This document shows, one piece after another, positions 1 through 8,402 of a stretch of 64,000 nucleotides of DNA (within the stretch, counting starts at the first letter, position 1; every line of letters begins with the position of its first letter). Source of the DNA: Nitratireductor pacificus pht-3B (lineage in GTDB: Bacteria; Pseudomonadota; Alphaproteobacteria; Rhizobiales; Rhizobiaceae); the NCBI RefSeq assembly GCF_000300335.1, contig NZ_AMRM01000017.1, forward strand, positions 50,085 through 114,084, written 5' to 3'. A program made the translations under genes and the position numbers. The notes under the pieces are model-generated. The model did not search any database. It had not been told where the DNA came from and saw only the letters and a program-made list of their open reading frames with translations.

Positions 1-1
1 A

Positions 2-754
2 CGCAATGGCGACCGTGAATTCCTGACCAATCGCGGCATCGCCTCCGTGCTCAACGCCGATCTCGCCACCCGCATGAAGTGGTGGCAGGGCTGCGCCCAG
101 ATCCTGGTGCAGGTGCGCAAGGCGCCGTTCGTGGCGCTTGCCGAGCAATTGCTCGACCGCCACCTGCCTGCGCCCCTGATCTTCGATCCCCTGATCGATT
201 TCTCGCGGCCCGAGATGCTGGCCTGGCGCAGCATGGCGAACGCCATGTTCCACGCCGCCGAAGCGGCCGAGACCGCACCGGGACGGCCGACGATCCAGAC
301 CGTTCTCAACGAGCAGCGACTGCTCGAACTGTTCCTGCGCGGCCAGCCCAACAATTGCAGCCTGTTCTTCGCGGAGGAACGCACCGGCGCCAATCCGCGC
401 CATATCAAGCGCGCCGAGGAGTTCATCCGCGCGCATGCGGCGGAACCGGTGACGCTGGTCGATATCGCCCGGGCCGCCGGCGTCGCGCCGCGCACGCTGC
501 AGCTCGGCTACAGGACCATCCTGAAGTCATCCCCCATGCGCAGCCTGACGCGCGAACGTCTGCGCCGGGTGCGTTTCGAACTGATCGCCGGGGCCGGAAG
601 CGAGCCGGTAACCGACGTCGCCTTCCGCTGGGGGTTCACGCATCTCGGCCGCTTCGCCGGCGACTATCGCCGGGAATTCGGCGAACTGCCGAGCGAGACC
701 GTCCGCCGCGCCGCCGGAACGATCATGCCGTGCTTCACCGGTACGCGCGCATAG
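2..754 (+). CDS. AraC-family transcriptional regulator, 5' end cut by window edge
   Basis: The reading frame is open from base 2, so the gene begins outside the window; the GTG at 47 is internal. The visible ~250 residues hold the end of an AraC-binding-like sensor domain followed by a C-terminal double helix-turn-helix (about the last 100 residues, with the typical second-helix region 'DVAFRWGFTHLGRFAGDYRREFG'-like pattern of AraC proteins, quoted here only as its key element WGF..LGRFA). Such proteins activate one or a few neighbouring genes, but the likely target lies outside the window. A RIME-like repeat begins within ten bases of its stop codon. The family call is firm; the ligand is unknown. 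Confidence 0.88.
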   Translation, partial: RNGDREFLTNRGIASVLNADLATRMKWWQGCAQILVQVRKAPFVALAEQLLDRHLPAPLIFDPLIDFSRPEMLAWRSMANAMFHAAEAAETAPGRPTIQTVLNEQRLLELFLRGQPNNCSLFFAEERTGANPRHIKRAEEFIRAHAAEPVTLVDIARAAGVAPRTLQLGYRTILKSSPMRSLTRERLRRVRFELIAGAGSEPVTDVAFRWGFTHLGRFAGDYRREFGELPSETVRRAAGTIMPCFTGTRA

Positions 755-761
755 AGGCGCT

Positions 762-866
762 ATAGCATTTTGCAGTCAGGTGGAATCACCTGGCGTCCGC
801 ATAAATGCAGAAAAAACAAATAGATAGAGCGTCCTTGTGCGTCCAAATGGACGCACGGCGCTCTAG
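762..866. repeat. RIME-like palindromic intergenic repeat, copy 1
   Basis: About 105 bp with two hairpins: CAGGTG/CACCTG near 775-791, and a second with GTGCGTCC (837-844), loop AAAT, GGACGCAC (849-856), enclosed by GAGCG/CGCTC. The layout of two palindromes in about 105 bp fits the rhizobial RIME1 intergenic mosaic element. It fills the gap between the AraC and yqeY genes, and its right end contains the TAG stop of yqeY. Related copies are at 14228-14338 and 37411-37456. Confidence 0.7.
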
Positions 867-1312
867 CGCAGCATGCCCTTGACGATGCCGCTCGCCTTGC
901 CGAAATCCATGCGGCCAGGGAACTTTTCCTTCAGCGCGTTCATGCAGCGGCCCATGTCGCGCAGCCCGTCGGCGCCGACCTCATGCACCACCTGCGCGCA
1001 GACCTTCTGCAGGTCCGCCTCGCCGAGCGGCTTGGGCAGGAACTCCGAGATGATAACGATTTCCTGGCGCTCCTGTTCGGCGAGTTCCAGGCGGTTGCCT
1101 TCCTCGAAGGCCTTGGCGGATTCCTGGCGTTGCTTGGCCATCTTGACCAGAATCTGCAGGATATCCTCATCGCTGACCGGATCCTTGCCGGCGCCGCGAT
1201 TGGCTATGTCACGGTCCTTGATGGCCGTCTGGACCAGACGCAGCGTTGAAATGCGGCGCTTGTCCTGCTGTTTAACGGCGTCATTCAACGCCTTGGCGAG
1301 TTGCTCGCGCAT
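863..1312 (-). CDS. yqeY: GatB/YqeY domain-containing protein
   Basis: 149 residues, the usual length of the YqeY family, which resembles the tail domain of the GatB amidotransferase subunit. The family is thought to bind tRNA or assist aminoacyl-tRNA metabolism, but its function is not established. The start at 1312 (MREQLAKAL) is preferred over an upstream in-frame start because a GGGAG/AGG ribosome-binding site lies just before it and the upstream residues are unlike the family. Conserved features are the N-terminal KALNDAVKQQDKRR helix and a C-terminal MGRCMNALKEKFPGRMDFGKASGIVK-type region (key residues MG...MDFGKASGIVK). It is divergent from carA, a common arrangement in alphaproteobacteria. 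The stop codon lies in a RIME-like repeat. Confidence 0.93.
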   Translation of the reverse strand: MREQLAKALNDAVKQQDKRRISTLRLVQTAIKDRDIANRGAGKDPVSDEDILQILVKMAKQRQESAKAFEEGNRLELAEQERQEIVIISEFLPKPLGEADLQKVCAQVVHEVGADGLRDMGRCMNALKEKFPGRMDFGKASGIVKGMLR

Positions 1313-1425
1313 AACACCTGTCTCCCGTCGCAAGGGTGAACATAGCTCTGGCTGGTTCGTGAAGCAAGCGGCTGAGATTTTATAAGCCATTGGAAATATT
1401 AGATTAAATAATTATCCGCCGGCAA

Positions 1426-1454
1426 TTGACCGCATATCTGCCTTTGCTTATTGT
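1426..1454 (+). promoter_or_regulatory. Probable sigma-70 promoter of carA
   Basis: TTGACC at 1426-1431, a 17-base spacer, then TATTGT at 1449-1454. Nothing else in the gap scores as well by eye. Transcription would start near 1461, leaving a leader of about 260 bases before carA. Confidence 0.55.
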
Positions 1455-1460
1455 CCGCGC

Positions 1461-1720
1461 CTTGCATGGACAATCTTGGTTCTGTGCGGGTGGCAGGCCT
1501 GTTGGCCTTCGGCTCGACGCACTTCGATGCGCCATATGGCGTATGTGGGCGCTTGTTTCAAGGCCCCTTGCGCCGCGCGCGAAAAAGTGAGAACCGGTGA
1601 CCGACAAGCATCAAACGGAAACAGCCTGAGGACGGGTGCAAACGCCCACGGTGGCGACACGCGTCCGAACACCGCCCGAGATCGGCTGTATCCGGGACCA
1701 GCAAGAATGGAGACCTTCCC
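1461..1720 (+). other. Long untranslated leader of carA (no gene seen)
   Basis: The gap between yqeY and carA is 408 bases and mostly lies downstream of the predicted promoter. I see no known riboswitch, no clear terminator and no convincing short ORF. A ribosome-binding site (GGAGA, eight bases before the ATG) sits at its end. A leader this long could carry pyrimidine- or arginine-responsive control, but no specific structure can be shown. Confidence 0.4.
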
Positions 1721-2920
1721 ATGGCGACCAACACGCCCCCCTGGAGTGAGACCCGGCCCACAGCGCTGATCGTTCTGGCCGACGGCACAGTCATCGAGGG
1801 CAAGGGGCTGGGCGCCACCGGCGAAGCGACCGGCGAGCTTTGCTTCAACACGGCGCTCACCGGCTACCAGGAAATCCTGACCGACCCGTCCTATGCGGGC
1901 CAGATCGTCACCTTCACCTTCCCCCATATCGGCAACATCGGGGCGAACGAGGAAGACGTCGAGGACCTGCACCCTGCCGCCCGCGCCGGTGCGGTCGGCG
2001 CGGTCCTGCGCGCCGATATCTCGAACCCTTCCAGCTACCGTTCGCTCGGCCATCTCGACGACTGGCTGAAGCGGCGCGGCCTGGTCGCCGCCTGCGGCGT
2101 CGACACGCGCGCCCTCACCGCCCTGCTGCGCGACAAGGGCGCCGCCAATGCGGTGATCGCCCATCATCCAGATGGCCGGTTCGATCTCGATGCTCTGAAG
2201 GCGAAGGCCCGCGCCTGGTCCGGCCTGGTCGGCCTCGACCTCGCCAAGGACGTCACCTCGGGCCAGTCCGGCAGCTGGAGCGAGACGCCGTGGGTCTGGA
2301 ACGAGGGCTACGGTTCCGAGGCTGCCCCGAAAATGCACATCGTAGCGGTGGATTACGGCGCCAAGCGCAACATCCTGCGCCTGATGGCGGGCCTCGGCGC
2401 GAAGGTCACCATCGTCCCGGCGCAGACGGCGGCCGCCGACATCCTGGCGCTGCAGCCGGACGGCATTTTCCTGTCCAACGGCCCCGGCGATCCCGCGGCC
2501 ACCGCCTCCTACGCAGTGCCGATGATCCGTGAGCTGCTGGAGATCGGAATTCCGATGTTCGGCATCTGCCTCGGCCATCAGCTTCTGGCGCTCGCCCTCG
2601 GCGCCAGCACGGTGAAGATGCATCAGGGCCATCACGGCGCCAATCATCCGGTCAAGGATTTCACCACCGGCAAGGTGGAGATCGTGTCCATGAACCACGG
2701 CTTCGCGGTCGATGGCGACACGCTGCCCGACGGCGTCGAGGAGACCCATGTCTCCCTGTTCGACGGCTCGAACTGCGGCCTGACGCTGACGGGCAAGCCC
2801 GTCTTCTCCGTCCAGCACCACCCCGAGGCCTCGCCCGGACCGCAGGATTCGCACTACCTGTTCCGCCGTTTCGCCAATCTGATCCGCGCGCGGCAGGGTG
2901 AGCCGGCCCTGGCCGAATAA
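1721..2920 (+). CDS. carA: Carbamoyl-phosphate synthase small (glutaminase) subunit
   Basis: 399 residues, normal for CarA. It hydrolyses glutamine and passes ammonia to CarB to make carbamoyl phosphate for arginine and pyrimidine synthesis in the cytoplasm. The N-terminal small-chain domain (about 1-150) is followed by a class I glutamine amidotransferase domain with the nucleophile Cys283 in GICLGHQ and the HHPE catalytic His/Glu near 366-369. The ATG at 1721 has a GGAGA site upstream. The gene is alone, not in an operon with carB, which lies 7.7 kb downstream on the same strand. A perfect-stem terminator follows. Confidence 0.98.
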   Translation: MATNTPPWSETRPTALIVLADGTVIEGKGLGATGEATGELCFNTALTGYQEILTDPSYAGQIVTFTFPHIGNIGANEEDVEDLHPAARAGAVGAVLRADISNPSSYRSLGHLDDWLKRRGLVAACGVDTRALTALLRDKGAANAVIAHHPDGRFDLDALKAKARAWSGLVGLDLAKDVTSGQSGSWSETPWVWNEGYGSEAAPKMHIVAVDYGAKRNILRLMAGLGAKVTIVPAQTAAADILALQPDGIFLSNGPGDPAATASYAVPMIRELLEIGIPMFGICLGHQLLALALGASTVKMHQGHHGANHPVKDFTTGKVEIVSMNHGFAVDGDTLPDGVEETHVSLFDGSNCGLTLTGKPVFSVQHHPEASPGPQDSHYLFRRFANLIRARQGEPALAE

Positions 2921-2944
2921 AGCTGAGCAAACCCCGTAAAAGAC

Positions 2945-2972
2945 AAAGGGCGGCCTTGAAGCCGCCCTTTCC
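2945..2972. terminator. Bidirectional intrinsic terminator between carA and the VWA gene
   Basis: A 10-bp perfect stem, AAAGGGCGGC (2945-2954) with GCCGCCCTTT (2961-2970), and a six-base loop. T residues follow on the plus strand and a GTCTTTT tract follows on the minus strand, so it can serve both convergent genes. Confidence 0.85.
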
Positions 2973-2993
2973 ATTTCCGGACCCGATGCGCGT

Positions 2994-4580
2994 CTATGAT
3001 GACAGGCGCAGCTCAATGATCTTCTCGCCGATCGCCCGGAAAACGTCCTTCAGCTGGCTGCGCGAGGGCGCGTCGAAGAACTGGCTCGGATCGCTGGCGC
3101 AGTCGCGCAGCATCGTCCCGGTGTTCACGTCCGGCTCTTCCAGGCGGATCGTGTAGATGTCGATGTCGTATTTTTCCTTGGCATTGTTGCAGGCGGCGAG
3201 CGTCTTGTCATTCATCCGGCGTGTCGTGACGGAACTGCTCGCGAGGGTCAGTCCGTCCAGACGCCCATCGATCAGATAGCCGAAGCTTGAATAGCTCGAT
3301 CCCAGATCATTGCCCGTGTTGCCGAACACATTGGAGCCGTCGGTCAGCACGATCATGATCTTCTGCAACCCGTTGCGCGAGGCGCTGCCGGCGAAAGGCT
3401 CGTGCGGCGACAGGACACGCATGCCCCAGGCGACGCCCTCCATGATGTTGGTGTTGCCGTTGGCCTGCAGTTCTCCGACCTTGCGCTCGAGATCGCGGTA
3501 ATCGCTGCTGAGCGGGGTAATCGGTTGCATGTCGCAGCCGCGATTGGGTCCCTTGCCACTGCTGATATCGACATTCTTCGGCGGCGAAAGCACCAGTCCC
3601 AGGAGATCCTGAACGCCGTATTTCTTCAGCTTCAGACCTAACAAACCACCGAGCACCGGCACCTCTGAATCGATGTAGTCGTTCCAGTAGCCCTCGTCGC
3701 GCGACGGCTCGTCGATGGCGAATGCGGGCACGAACATGCTGGCCTTCTCCGACGCGACCGCCGGCGTGTCGTCCACGTCGTGGTCGCCCTTCTTCGAGGC
3801 CATGCGGGTTTCCACGCAGCCCTTCCACTCCTGCCCGAGATTGTGGAACAGTTCAAACCGGCTGATGCCGGCCTTAAGCTCCACCTGGGGAATGTCGCTC
3901 TTTCCCTTTATGTCCAGCCATTCCGCGCCGGTCCCCTTCTTGATCCGGCCTTTCCTATCGAACTCCGGCCCGTATTGCGGACCGACATTGACGAAGGTGG
4001 CGAAGGGAACGAGCGAGAACTTCAGTCTTTCCTTGTCGGAAACCTGAGCCGAGATGTCGTCGATCAGCCCGGTGACCGCATCCTTCATCGCCTGCAGCTT
4101 CCCGCCGCGCATGGAACCGGTCGTGTCCAGCACCAGCGCGATCTCGTAGGAAAGCAGCGCCACGTCGGCGCTCGAGGACGCAGAGACGGGCATCGACTTC
4201 CGGCCGAGGACGCCGCCGAAGTAAAGCCCCACATCCACCTTCGCCTGAACCGTCACCGAGGTGCCGGAACGCAGCACCTGCAGGTCGATGTATTTCGGAT
4301 CGAGATTGCCGGACATGAAGCGTTCGGCGATGCCCTCGGCCTCTGCGTCGGAGATCTTGCTCCCCTTCTGCGCCACCGCCAGCACCGCGCTGTCGAGCGC
4401 CTGCTGCAACTGGACCCGCACCCTGCTCATGTTGGAGTAATCGACGGCGAAGCCGGCGATGCCGACCAGCGGCAGCATGGCAACCGCCGCGATCATCGCG
4501 AAATTGCCCGCCCGATCGGCGCCGAACTTCCGCAGGGCAGCCACACCCGTGCGGAGCGAACAGCGTAATGAGAAAGACAT
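2994..4580 (-). CDS. TadG-like pilus-assembly protein with von Willebrand A domain
   Basis: 528 residues. The start resembles Tad/TadE/TadG proteins: a basic N-terminus then one membrane segment (about 27-47) with the DRAGNFA...VGIAGFAVDYS pattern. From about 145 a VWA domain carries the metal-site motif DTTGS (152-156) and later a ..DGSN element. Family members are anchored in the inner membrane with the bulk in the periplasm and are linked to Flp/Tad pili or other surface assemblies. No other tad gene lies nearby, so this is an orphan copy. Its partner is unknown. The 5' side faces a gap before the DUF2937 gene, and it ends at a shared terminator. Confidence 0.85.
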   Translation of the reverse strand: MSFSLRCSLRTGVAALRKFGADRAGNFAMIAAVAMLPLVGIAGFAVDYSNMSRVRVQLQQALDSAVLAVAQKGSKISDAEAEGIAERFMSGNLDPKYIDLQVLRSGTSVTVQAKVDVGLYFGGVLGRKSMPVSASSSADVALLSYEIALVLDTTGSMRGGKLQAMKDAVTGLIDDISAQVSDKERLKFSLVPFATFVNVGPQYGPEFDRKGRIKKGTGAEWLDIKGKSDIPQVELKAGISRFELFHNLGQEWKGCVETRMASKKGDHDVDDTPAVASEKASMFVPAFAIDEPSRDEGYWNDYIDSEVPVLGGLLGLKLKKYGVQDLLGLVLSPPKNVDISSGKGPNRGCDMQPITPLSSDYRDLERKVGELQANGNTNIMEGVAWGMRVLSPHEPFAGSASRNGLQKIMIVLTDGSNVFGNTGNDLGSSYSSFGYLIDGRLDGLTLASSSVTTRRMNDKTLAACNNAKEKYDIDIYTIRLEEPDVNTGTMLRDCASDPSQFFDAPSRSQLKDVFRAIGEKIIELRLSS

Positions 4581-4659
4581 GAGAAACCCGCCCTAGCCAA
4601 ATCGTGGCCGGACCCTAGCCGCCTTTCTTTAAGGACAGCTTAAGCGGGTACTCCCGATT

Positions 4660-5175
4660 TTATACACGCGCACCCGGCACCGGCCGCGCTTTCCTCCGCC
4701 GAAACAAGCGTCTCAGCAGGGACCACAGGCCGAAGCCGAACAGGAACCCGACACCGGCCCACAGGAGGCCGTGCGGGGTGATCGGCACCGCCGGTTCGAA
4801 ATCGCCCAGCGTCCCCCGCAGCACGGTCGTGTCGGGCGCGTTGACCAGCGCCAGAGGACGCGCCGCCGCTGGCAGAGCGTCTAGCGCCAAGGACTGCCGG
4901 GCAAGCGTGTCCAGCCTGTCGATGGCGACCTGCACGGATTGTCCCCGGTCGCGCAGGAACGCATCGTCCGATGCCTGGTAGAGCGCCAGAGCCTCCGGCC
5001 TTTGCAGGTTGTTCCTCGCCGCATCCGCGTCGAAGGCGGCCACCACGCCGCCGAGTTCGTGCAGCGCCCCGTTCAGCCTCTGGCGATACTGCTGTGCCAG
5101 TTCAGGCGCCTGCGACGTGACGATGCCACAGCCCACCGACACGGCAAGGCCGATCATTCTTCCCAATCCGAACAT
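4660..5175 (-). CDS. DUF2937 family membrane protein
   Basis: 171 residues with a hydrophobic N-terminal segment (about 8-25), a long soluble middle rich in Gln/Asp/Arg, and a second membrane segment near the C-terminus (about 136-155), followed by a basic tail (RRLFRRRKAR). This two-anchor layout matches the DUF2937 family of proteobacterial inner-membrane proteins of unknown function. The middle part probably faces the periplasm. Its neighbours on the same strand, a Tad-type VWA protein and a membrane metallopeptidase, are spaced too far for an obvious operon. I do not know the role. Confidence 0.78.
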   Translation of the reverse strand: MFGLGRMIGLAVSVGCGIVTSQAPELAQQYRQRLNGALHELGGVVAAFDADAARNNLQRPEALALYQASDDAFLRDRGQSVQVAIDRLDTLARQSLALDALPAAARPLALVNAPDTTVLRGTLGDFEPAVPITPHGLLWAGVGFLFGFGLWSLLRRLFRRRKARPVPGARV

Positions 5176-5245
5176 GTTCCGTAATGCCTCTCAGATGGCT
5201 ATGGAACAGCGGGCCGTAACCGGGCGGGTGGTTCCCGCCGGGTTT

Positions 5246-6166
5246 TCAGACAGGTTCGTTGAACGTGTCGCAATCGGCCAGCCGTCCGCTCTTGAGCCCC
5301 CGCGAGAACCATGTCCGCCGCTGTTCCGACGTGCCATGGTTGAAGCTTTCCGGCACCACGTAACCCTGGGTGCGGCGTTGCAGCGTATCGTCGCCGATCT
5401 GGTTGGCGGCGTTGAGCGCCTCCTCCAGATCGCCCTCCTCGAGCAGCCCCTTCTGCGCCGTATAGTGCGCCCAGATGCCGGCGAAGCAGTCGGCCTGCAG
5501 CTCGACGCGAATGGACATGGCGTTGGCTTCCGCCTGGCTCATGCGCTGCCGCATCTCGTTGAAGCGCGGAAGGATGCCCGTGATGTTCTGGACGTGGTGA
5601 CCGACCTCATGCGCCACCACATAGGCCTGCGCGAAATCGCCCGACGCTCCGAACTGGCGCGAAAGCTGGTTGAAGAAGCCGAGGTCCAGATAGACCTTCT
5701 GGTCTCCCGGACAGTAGAACGGCCCGGAAGCGGATGAAGCGAAGCCGCAGGCCGAACGCACCCCGTCCGTGAACAGCACCATCGAGGGTTCCTGGTATTG
5801 CATCCCCTGCGACTGGAAGATGCCCTTCCAGGTATCCTCGGTTTCCGCCAGGACGACGCTCACGAACTGGCTCATCTCGTCGCTTGCGGTTCCCGAACCG
5901 CCCGGCGCCTGCTGGGTCACCTGGCCGCCCCCGCCGGCGGGTCCGCCGGAGAGCATCTCCAGCGGATCGATGCCGCAGGCGCGCAGCGCGAAGAACAGCA
6001 CCACCAGGATGATGATTCCCGAGAGCCCGCCGCCGGCCCTGCGCCCGCCGCCCATCGGCAGCCGCACGCGACCGCCTGAACGGCCGAAGCCACCGGGAAG
6101 CCCGCCACCGCGCTCGCCACGGCGATCCTCGACATTGTTGCTCTGACGGCGGCCTTTCCAACGCAT
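5246..6166 (-). CDS. YpfJ-type neutral zinc metallopeptidase
   Basis: 306 residues from the ATG at 6166, which has AGGAG eight bases upstream; a start ten codons earlier lacks support. A Gly/Arg-rich cytoplasmic N-terminus precedes a membrane segment (about 49-63). The soluble domain carries the zinc-ligand/catalytic motif HEVGH at 186-190 with a further acidic ligand region (AVSIRVELQADCFAG-like; key E..ADC) as in the Zn_peptidase (PF04228) family. Cysteines at about 140 and 152 may form a disulfide. Substrate is unknown. The gene is probably monocistronic: a terminator lies before it and a gap follows. Confidence 0.9.
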   Translation of the reverse strand: MRWKGRRQSNNVEDRRGERGGGLPGGFGRSGGRVRLPMGGGRRAGGGLSGIIILVVLFFALRACGIDPLEMLSGGPAGGGGQVTQQAPGGSGTASDEMSQFVSVVLAETEDTWKGIFQSQGMQYQEPSMVLFTDGVRSACGFASSASGPFYCPGDQKVYLDLGFFNQLSRQFGASGDFAQAYVVAHEVGHHVQNITGILPRFNEMRQRMSQAEANAMSIRVELQADCFAGIWAHYTAQKGLLEEGDLEEALNAANQIGDDTLQRRTQGYVVPESFNHGTSEQRRTWFSRGLKSGRLADCDTFNEPV

Positions 6167-6194
6167 ATAATCGGCTCCTGATCGCGTTCTACGC

Positions 6195-6231
6195 AAAAAA
6201 CCGGCGCAAACGCCGCGCGCATGCGCCGGTT
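6195..6231 (-). terminator. Intrinsic terminator downstream of the MFS gene
   Basis: On the minus strand, a 10-bp stem (AACCGGCGCA/TGCGCCGGTT, plus-strand 6199-6208 with 6222-6231) is followed by a run of six T. It sits between the MFS gene and the metallopeptidase gene. Confidence 0.85.
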
Positions 6232-6317
6232 GTCTGTTCAGTTGGCGACAGGTTATCCCAATGAATTGCTAAAGTCATGAACCATTGCGGTTATGCGGGA
6301 CCTGTGAGGGAGCACAC

Positions 6318-7496
6318 CTAAAGGGCGGCCGGCACGGCCCTCCGCGCCGGCCTGCGGCTGAGATACAGCAGGAGCAGCGCCAGGAGCGGAAACACCGCGC
6401 CGACGGCGCCGAGCCCGGAAACGTCGGAGAATTCCAGCACGCGCCCGCCGACCAGCGTCCCCAGCGCGATCCCGAAATAGATCGCAGAGGCATTGAGTGC
6501 CAGGCTGAGCGGGGCGGCGTCGGGCGCGAAACCCACAAGCCGGCTCGCCTGCGCCGGGGGGAAGGTCCAGCCGACAAAACCCCACGGCACCATTGCCACA
6601 ATCAGGAGCGGACCGGCGATCCGGGCTGGAACGAACAGCATGATGCCCGAGAGAAGCAGCGCGAACAGCGAGGCCATCAGCATCGAGCAGACCACCACAC
6701 GCGTCGCGCCGAGCCGGTCCGCGAGCCGTCCGCTGGCATAGTTGCCGAGGATCGCGCCGACGCCATAGGTCAGCAGGATCGCCGGCAGATAGTGCGGAGC
6801 AAGTCCGACCCCGTCGATGACGATCGGCCCGAGATAGGCGATCACGGTGAAACCACCGGTCAGATAGAGCAGCGTTATCGTCACGCTGGGCAGAATGCCC
6901 GGCCGGCGGATCACCATCAGCCTTTCGCCGAGCGTCGCATGCGAACCGGTCATGTCGCGCGGCAGCCGCAGCCAAAGCGCCGCGGCGCAGGCCGTGCCAA
7001 CCGCCGCCAGGCCGAGGAAGGTTCCGCGCCAGCCGACGAGATGCGCCAGGAGCGAGCCGGCCGGAGCGCCGAAGGCCACGGCGAACGTCGTCCCGCCGAC
7101 CACCACGGCGATCGCCGCGGCGCGCCGTTCCGGGCCCGCCAGCGTCACCGCCGCCGCCTGGGCGGTCGCCGCGAACAGGCCGCCCGCCACGCCGATGACC
7201 ACCTGCGCGCCAAACAGCGGCAGGAAGCCGCCGCTGAAAGCCGCCGCAAGATTGCCGAGGACGAAGAGAGCCAGCGCCAGGGCGATCACCCGCCGCCGGT
7301 CCATGGCGCCCGTCAGCGCGGAGAGAATCGGCGTGCCAATGGCATAGGCGAAGGAATAGGCCGAGATGAGATAGCCCGCCTGCGCCACCGTGACACCCGT
7401 ATCGACGGCGACGAGCGGCAACAGTCCGGCAAAGACGAAAGCGACCGTGCTGACGGCGAAAGCGCCGAGAGCCAGAAGGAAAAGACGTCTGTCCAT
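6318..7496 (-). CDS. MFS transporter, AraJ/drug-efflux type
   Basis: 392 residues from the ATG at 7496 (MDRRLFLLALG), with about 12 hydrophobic segments and a typical MFS loop 2-3 motif (GAMDRRRVIAL). The longer frame upstream encodes non-membrane sequence and is rejected as a start. Related proteins export sugars or drugs by proton antiport; the substrate here is unknown. Sixteen bases before the start is a perfect 22-bp palindrome (7512-7533), which strongly suggests repressor control. No repressor is adjacent on the same strand, although ArsR and TetR genes are within 3 kb. A strong terminator follows. Confidence 0.9.
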   Translation of the reverse strand: MDRRLFLLALGAFAVSTVAFVFAGLLPLVAVDTGVTVAQAGYLISAYSFAYAIGTPILSALTGAMDRRRVIALALALFVLGNLAAAFSGGFLPLFGAQVVIGVAGGLFAATAQAAAVTLAGPERRAAAIAVVVGGTTFAVAFGAPAGSLLAHLVGWRGTFLGLAAVGTACAAALWLRLPRDMTGSHATLGERLMVIRRPGILPSVTITLLYLTGGFTVIAYLGPIVIDGVGLAPHYLPAILLTYGVGAILGNYASGRLADRLGATRVVVCSMLMASLFALLLSGIMLFVPARIAGPLLIVAMVPWGFVGWTFPPAQASRLVGFAPDAAPLSLALNASAIYFGIALGTLVGGRVLEFSDVSGLGAVGAVFPLLALLLLYLSRRPARRAVPAAL

Positions 7497-7511
7497 CACT
7501 GGAAAGATCCT

Positions 7512-7533
7512 TTGTTCAAAAGTTTTTGAACAA
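7512..7533. promoter_or_regulatory. 22-bp perfect palindromic operator upstream of the MFS gene
   Basis: Arms TTGTTCAAAA (7512-7521) and TTTTGAACAA (7524-7533) around GT. It lies in the 5' region of the MFS gene, where a bound dimeric repressor would block transcription. The binding protein is not identifiable from the sequence. Confidence 0.7.
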
Positions 7534-7636
7534 TCGAACCTTAAGGTCGCTCTGTCAATCGGTTTGTGGCTCGGCCGGAAGAGCTCCTGCCTGCTCCTGT
7601 CAGGCGGAGCATTCCGACGCGGCGCGGACCGCGCCT

Positions 7637-8266
7637 TTAGCCCTGTGTCGGGATCATCGCGGCCACCTCCCGGTCGCTGGCGCGGTCGCTTTCGGCGAGG
7701 CCTCGCGCCACTCCGCCTCGGTCTGCCGCGTTGCGGTTCTGGCTCATCTTGCGCTTGCCCTCGATGCGGCTGATCGGCAGGCGCAGGCCGACGATGCCGC
7801 GCAACTGCGCCTTGATGAAGGTTTCCGGCGCGTCCGTCACCGACCACGGATCGGGTCGCGCGCCTTCATGCAGGACGGTCAGGCGCTGGACCACGTCCAG
7901 GAGCCGTTCGGGATCGTCGAAGAACTCCGCTTCGCCATAGGTATGCACCGCCACATAGTTCCATGTGGGGACCACCTTGCCGCTCTCCTGCTTGGTCGCA
8001 TACCAGGATGGCGTGACATAGGCATCGGGACCCGCGAAAAGCGCCATCGCCTCGCCGACCGGCGGCACTGTCCATTGCGGATTGGCGCGCGCCAGATGCC
8101 CGTAGAGCACCCCATGCGCGCCCTCGCCGGGGTCGAGGAACAGCGGCAGCGGCGTGGCCATAAGGCCCTCGGCCGTGGCTGTCACGAAACTGGCCAGCCG
8201 GGCAGTCCGCATCGCCTCGTGGAGCGCGGCCTGATCCTCTTCCTTGAATGCGGGCGGCACATACAT
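7637..8266 (-). CDS. PaiB-like FMN-binding negative transcriptional regulator
   Basis: 209 residues from the ATG at 8266, preceded by GGGAG eight bases upstream. The protein begins MYVPPAF and has the split-barrel flavin-binding fold pattern of the PaiB family (PF04299): MATPLPLFLD, GHLARANPQW, YVTPSWYATKQESGKVVPTWNYVAVH region. In Bacillus, PaiB takes part in repression of sporulation and protease genes; in proteobacteria the role is unclear. It is divergent from an arsR-type gene across 136 bases, which may regulate both. Confidence 0.9.
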   Translation of the reverse strand: MYVPPAFKEEDQAALHEAMRTARLASFVTATAEGLMATPLPLFLDPGEGAHGVLYGHLARANPQWTVPPVGEAMALFAGPDAYVTPSWYATKQESGKVVPTWNYVAVHTYGEAEFFDDPERLLDVVQRLTVLHEGARPDPWSVTDAPETFIKAQLRGIVGLRLPISRIEGKRKMSQNRNAADRGGVARGLAESDRASDREVAAMIPTQG

Positions 8267-8402
8267 GAGGCGGCTCCCTGCTCTTGTCGGCACTCCGCAT
8301 TCAAGGGCAATGCGGGCTGCGCGGCCTGCTCCGCCGGCACCTTGCCAGACACCTTGCCCGGTACCTTGCATTGCCGGCGGAATCTCTTACCTTCATTGCA
8401 CC

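Noticed and set aside
1448..3016. Minus-strand frame of about 520 codons opposite carA
   Set aside because: Covers carA and the shared terminator, and no family feature is visible.
6318..7847. Upstream extension of the MFS gene (start near 7847)
   Set aside because: The added 117 residues are not membrane-like and overlap paiB.
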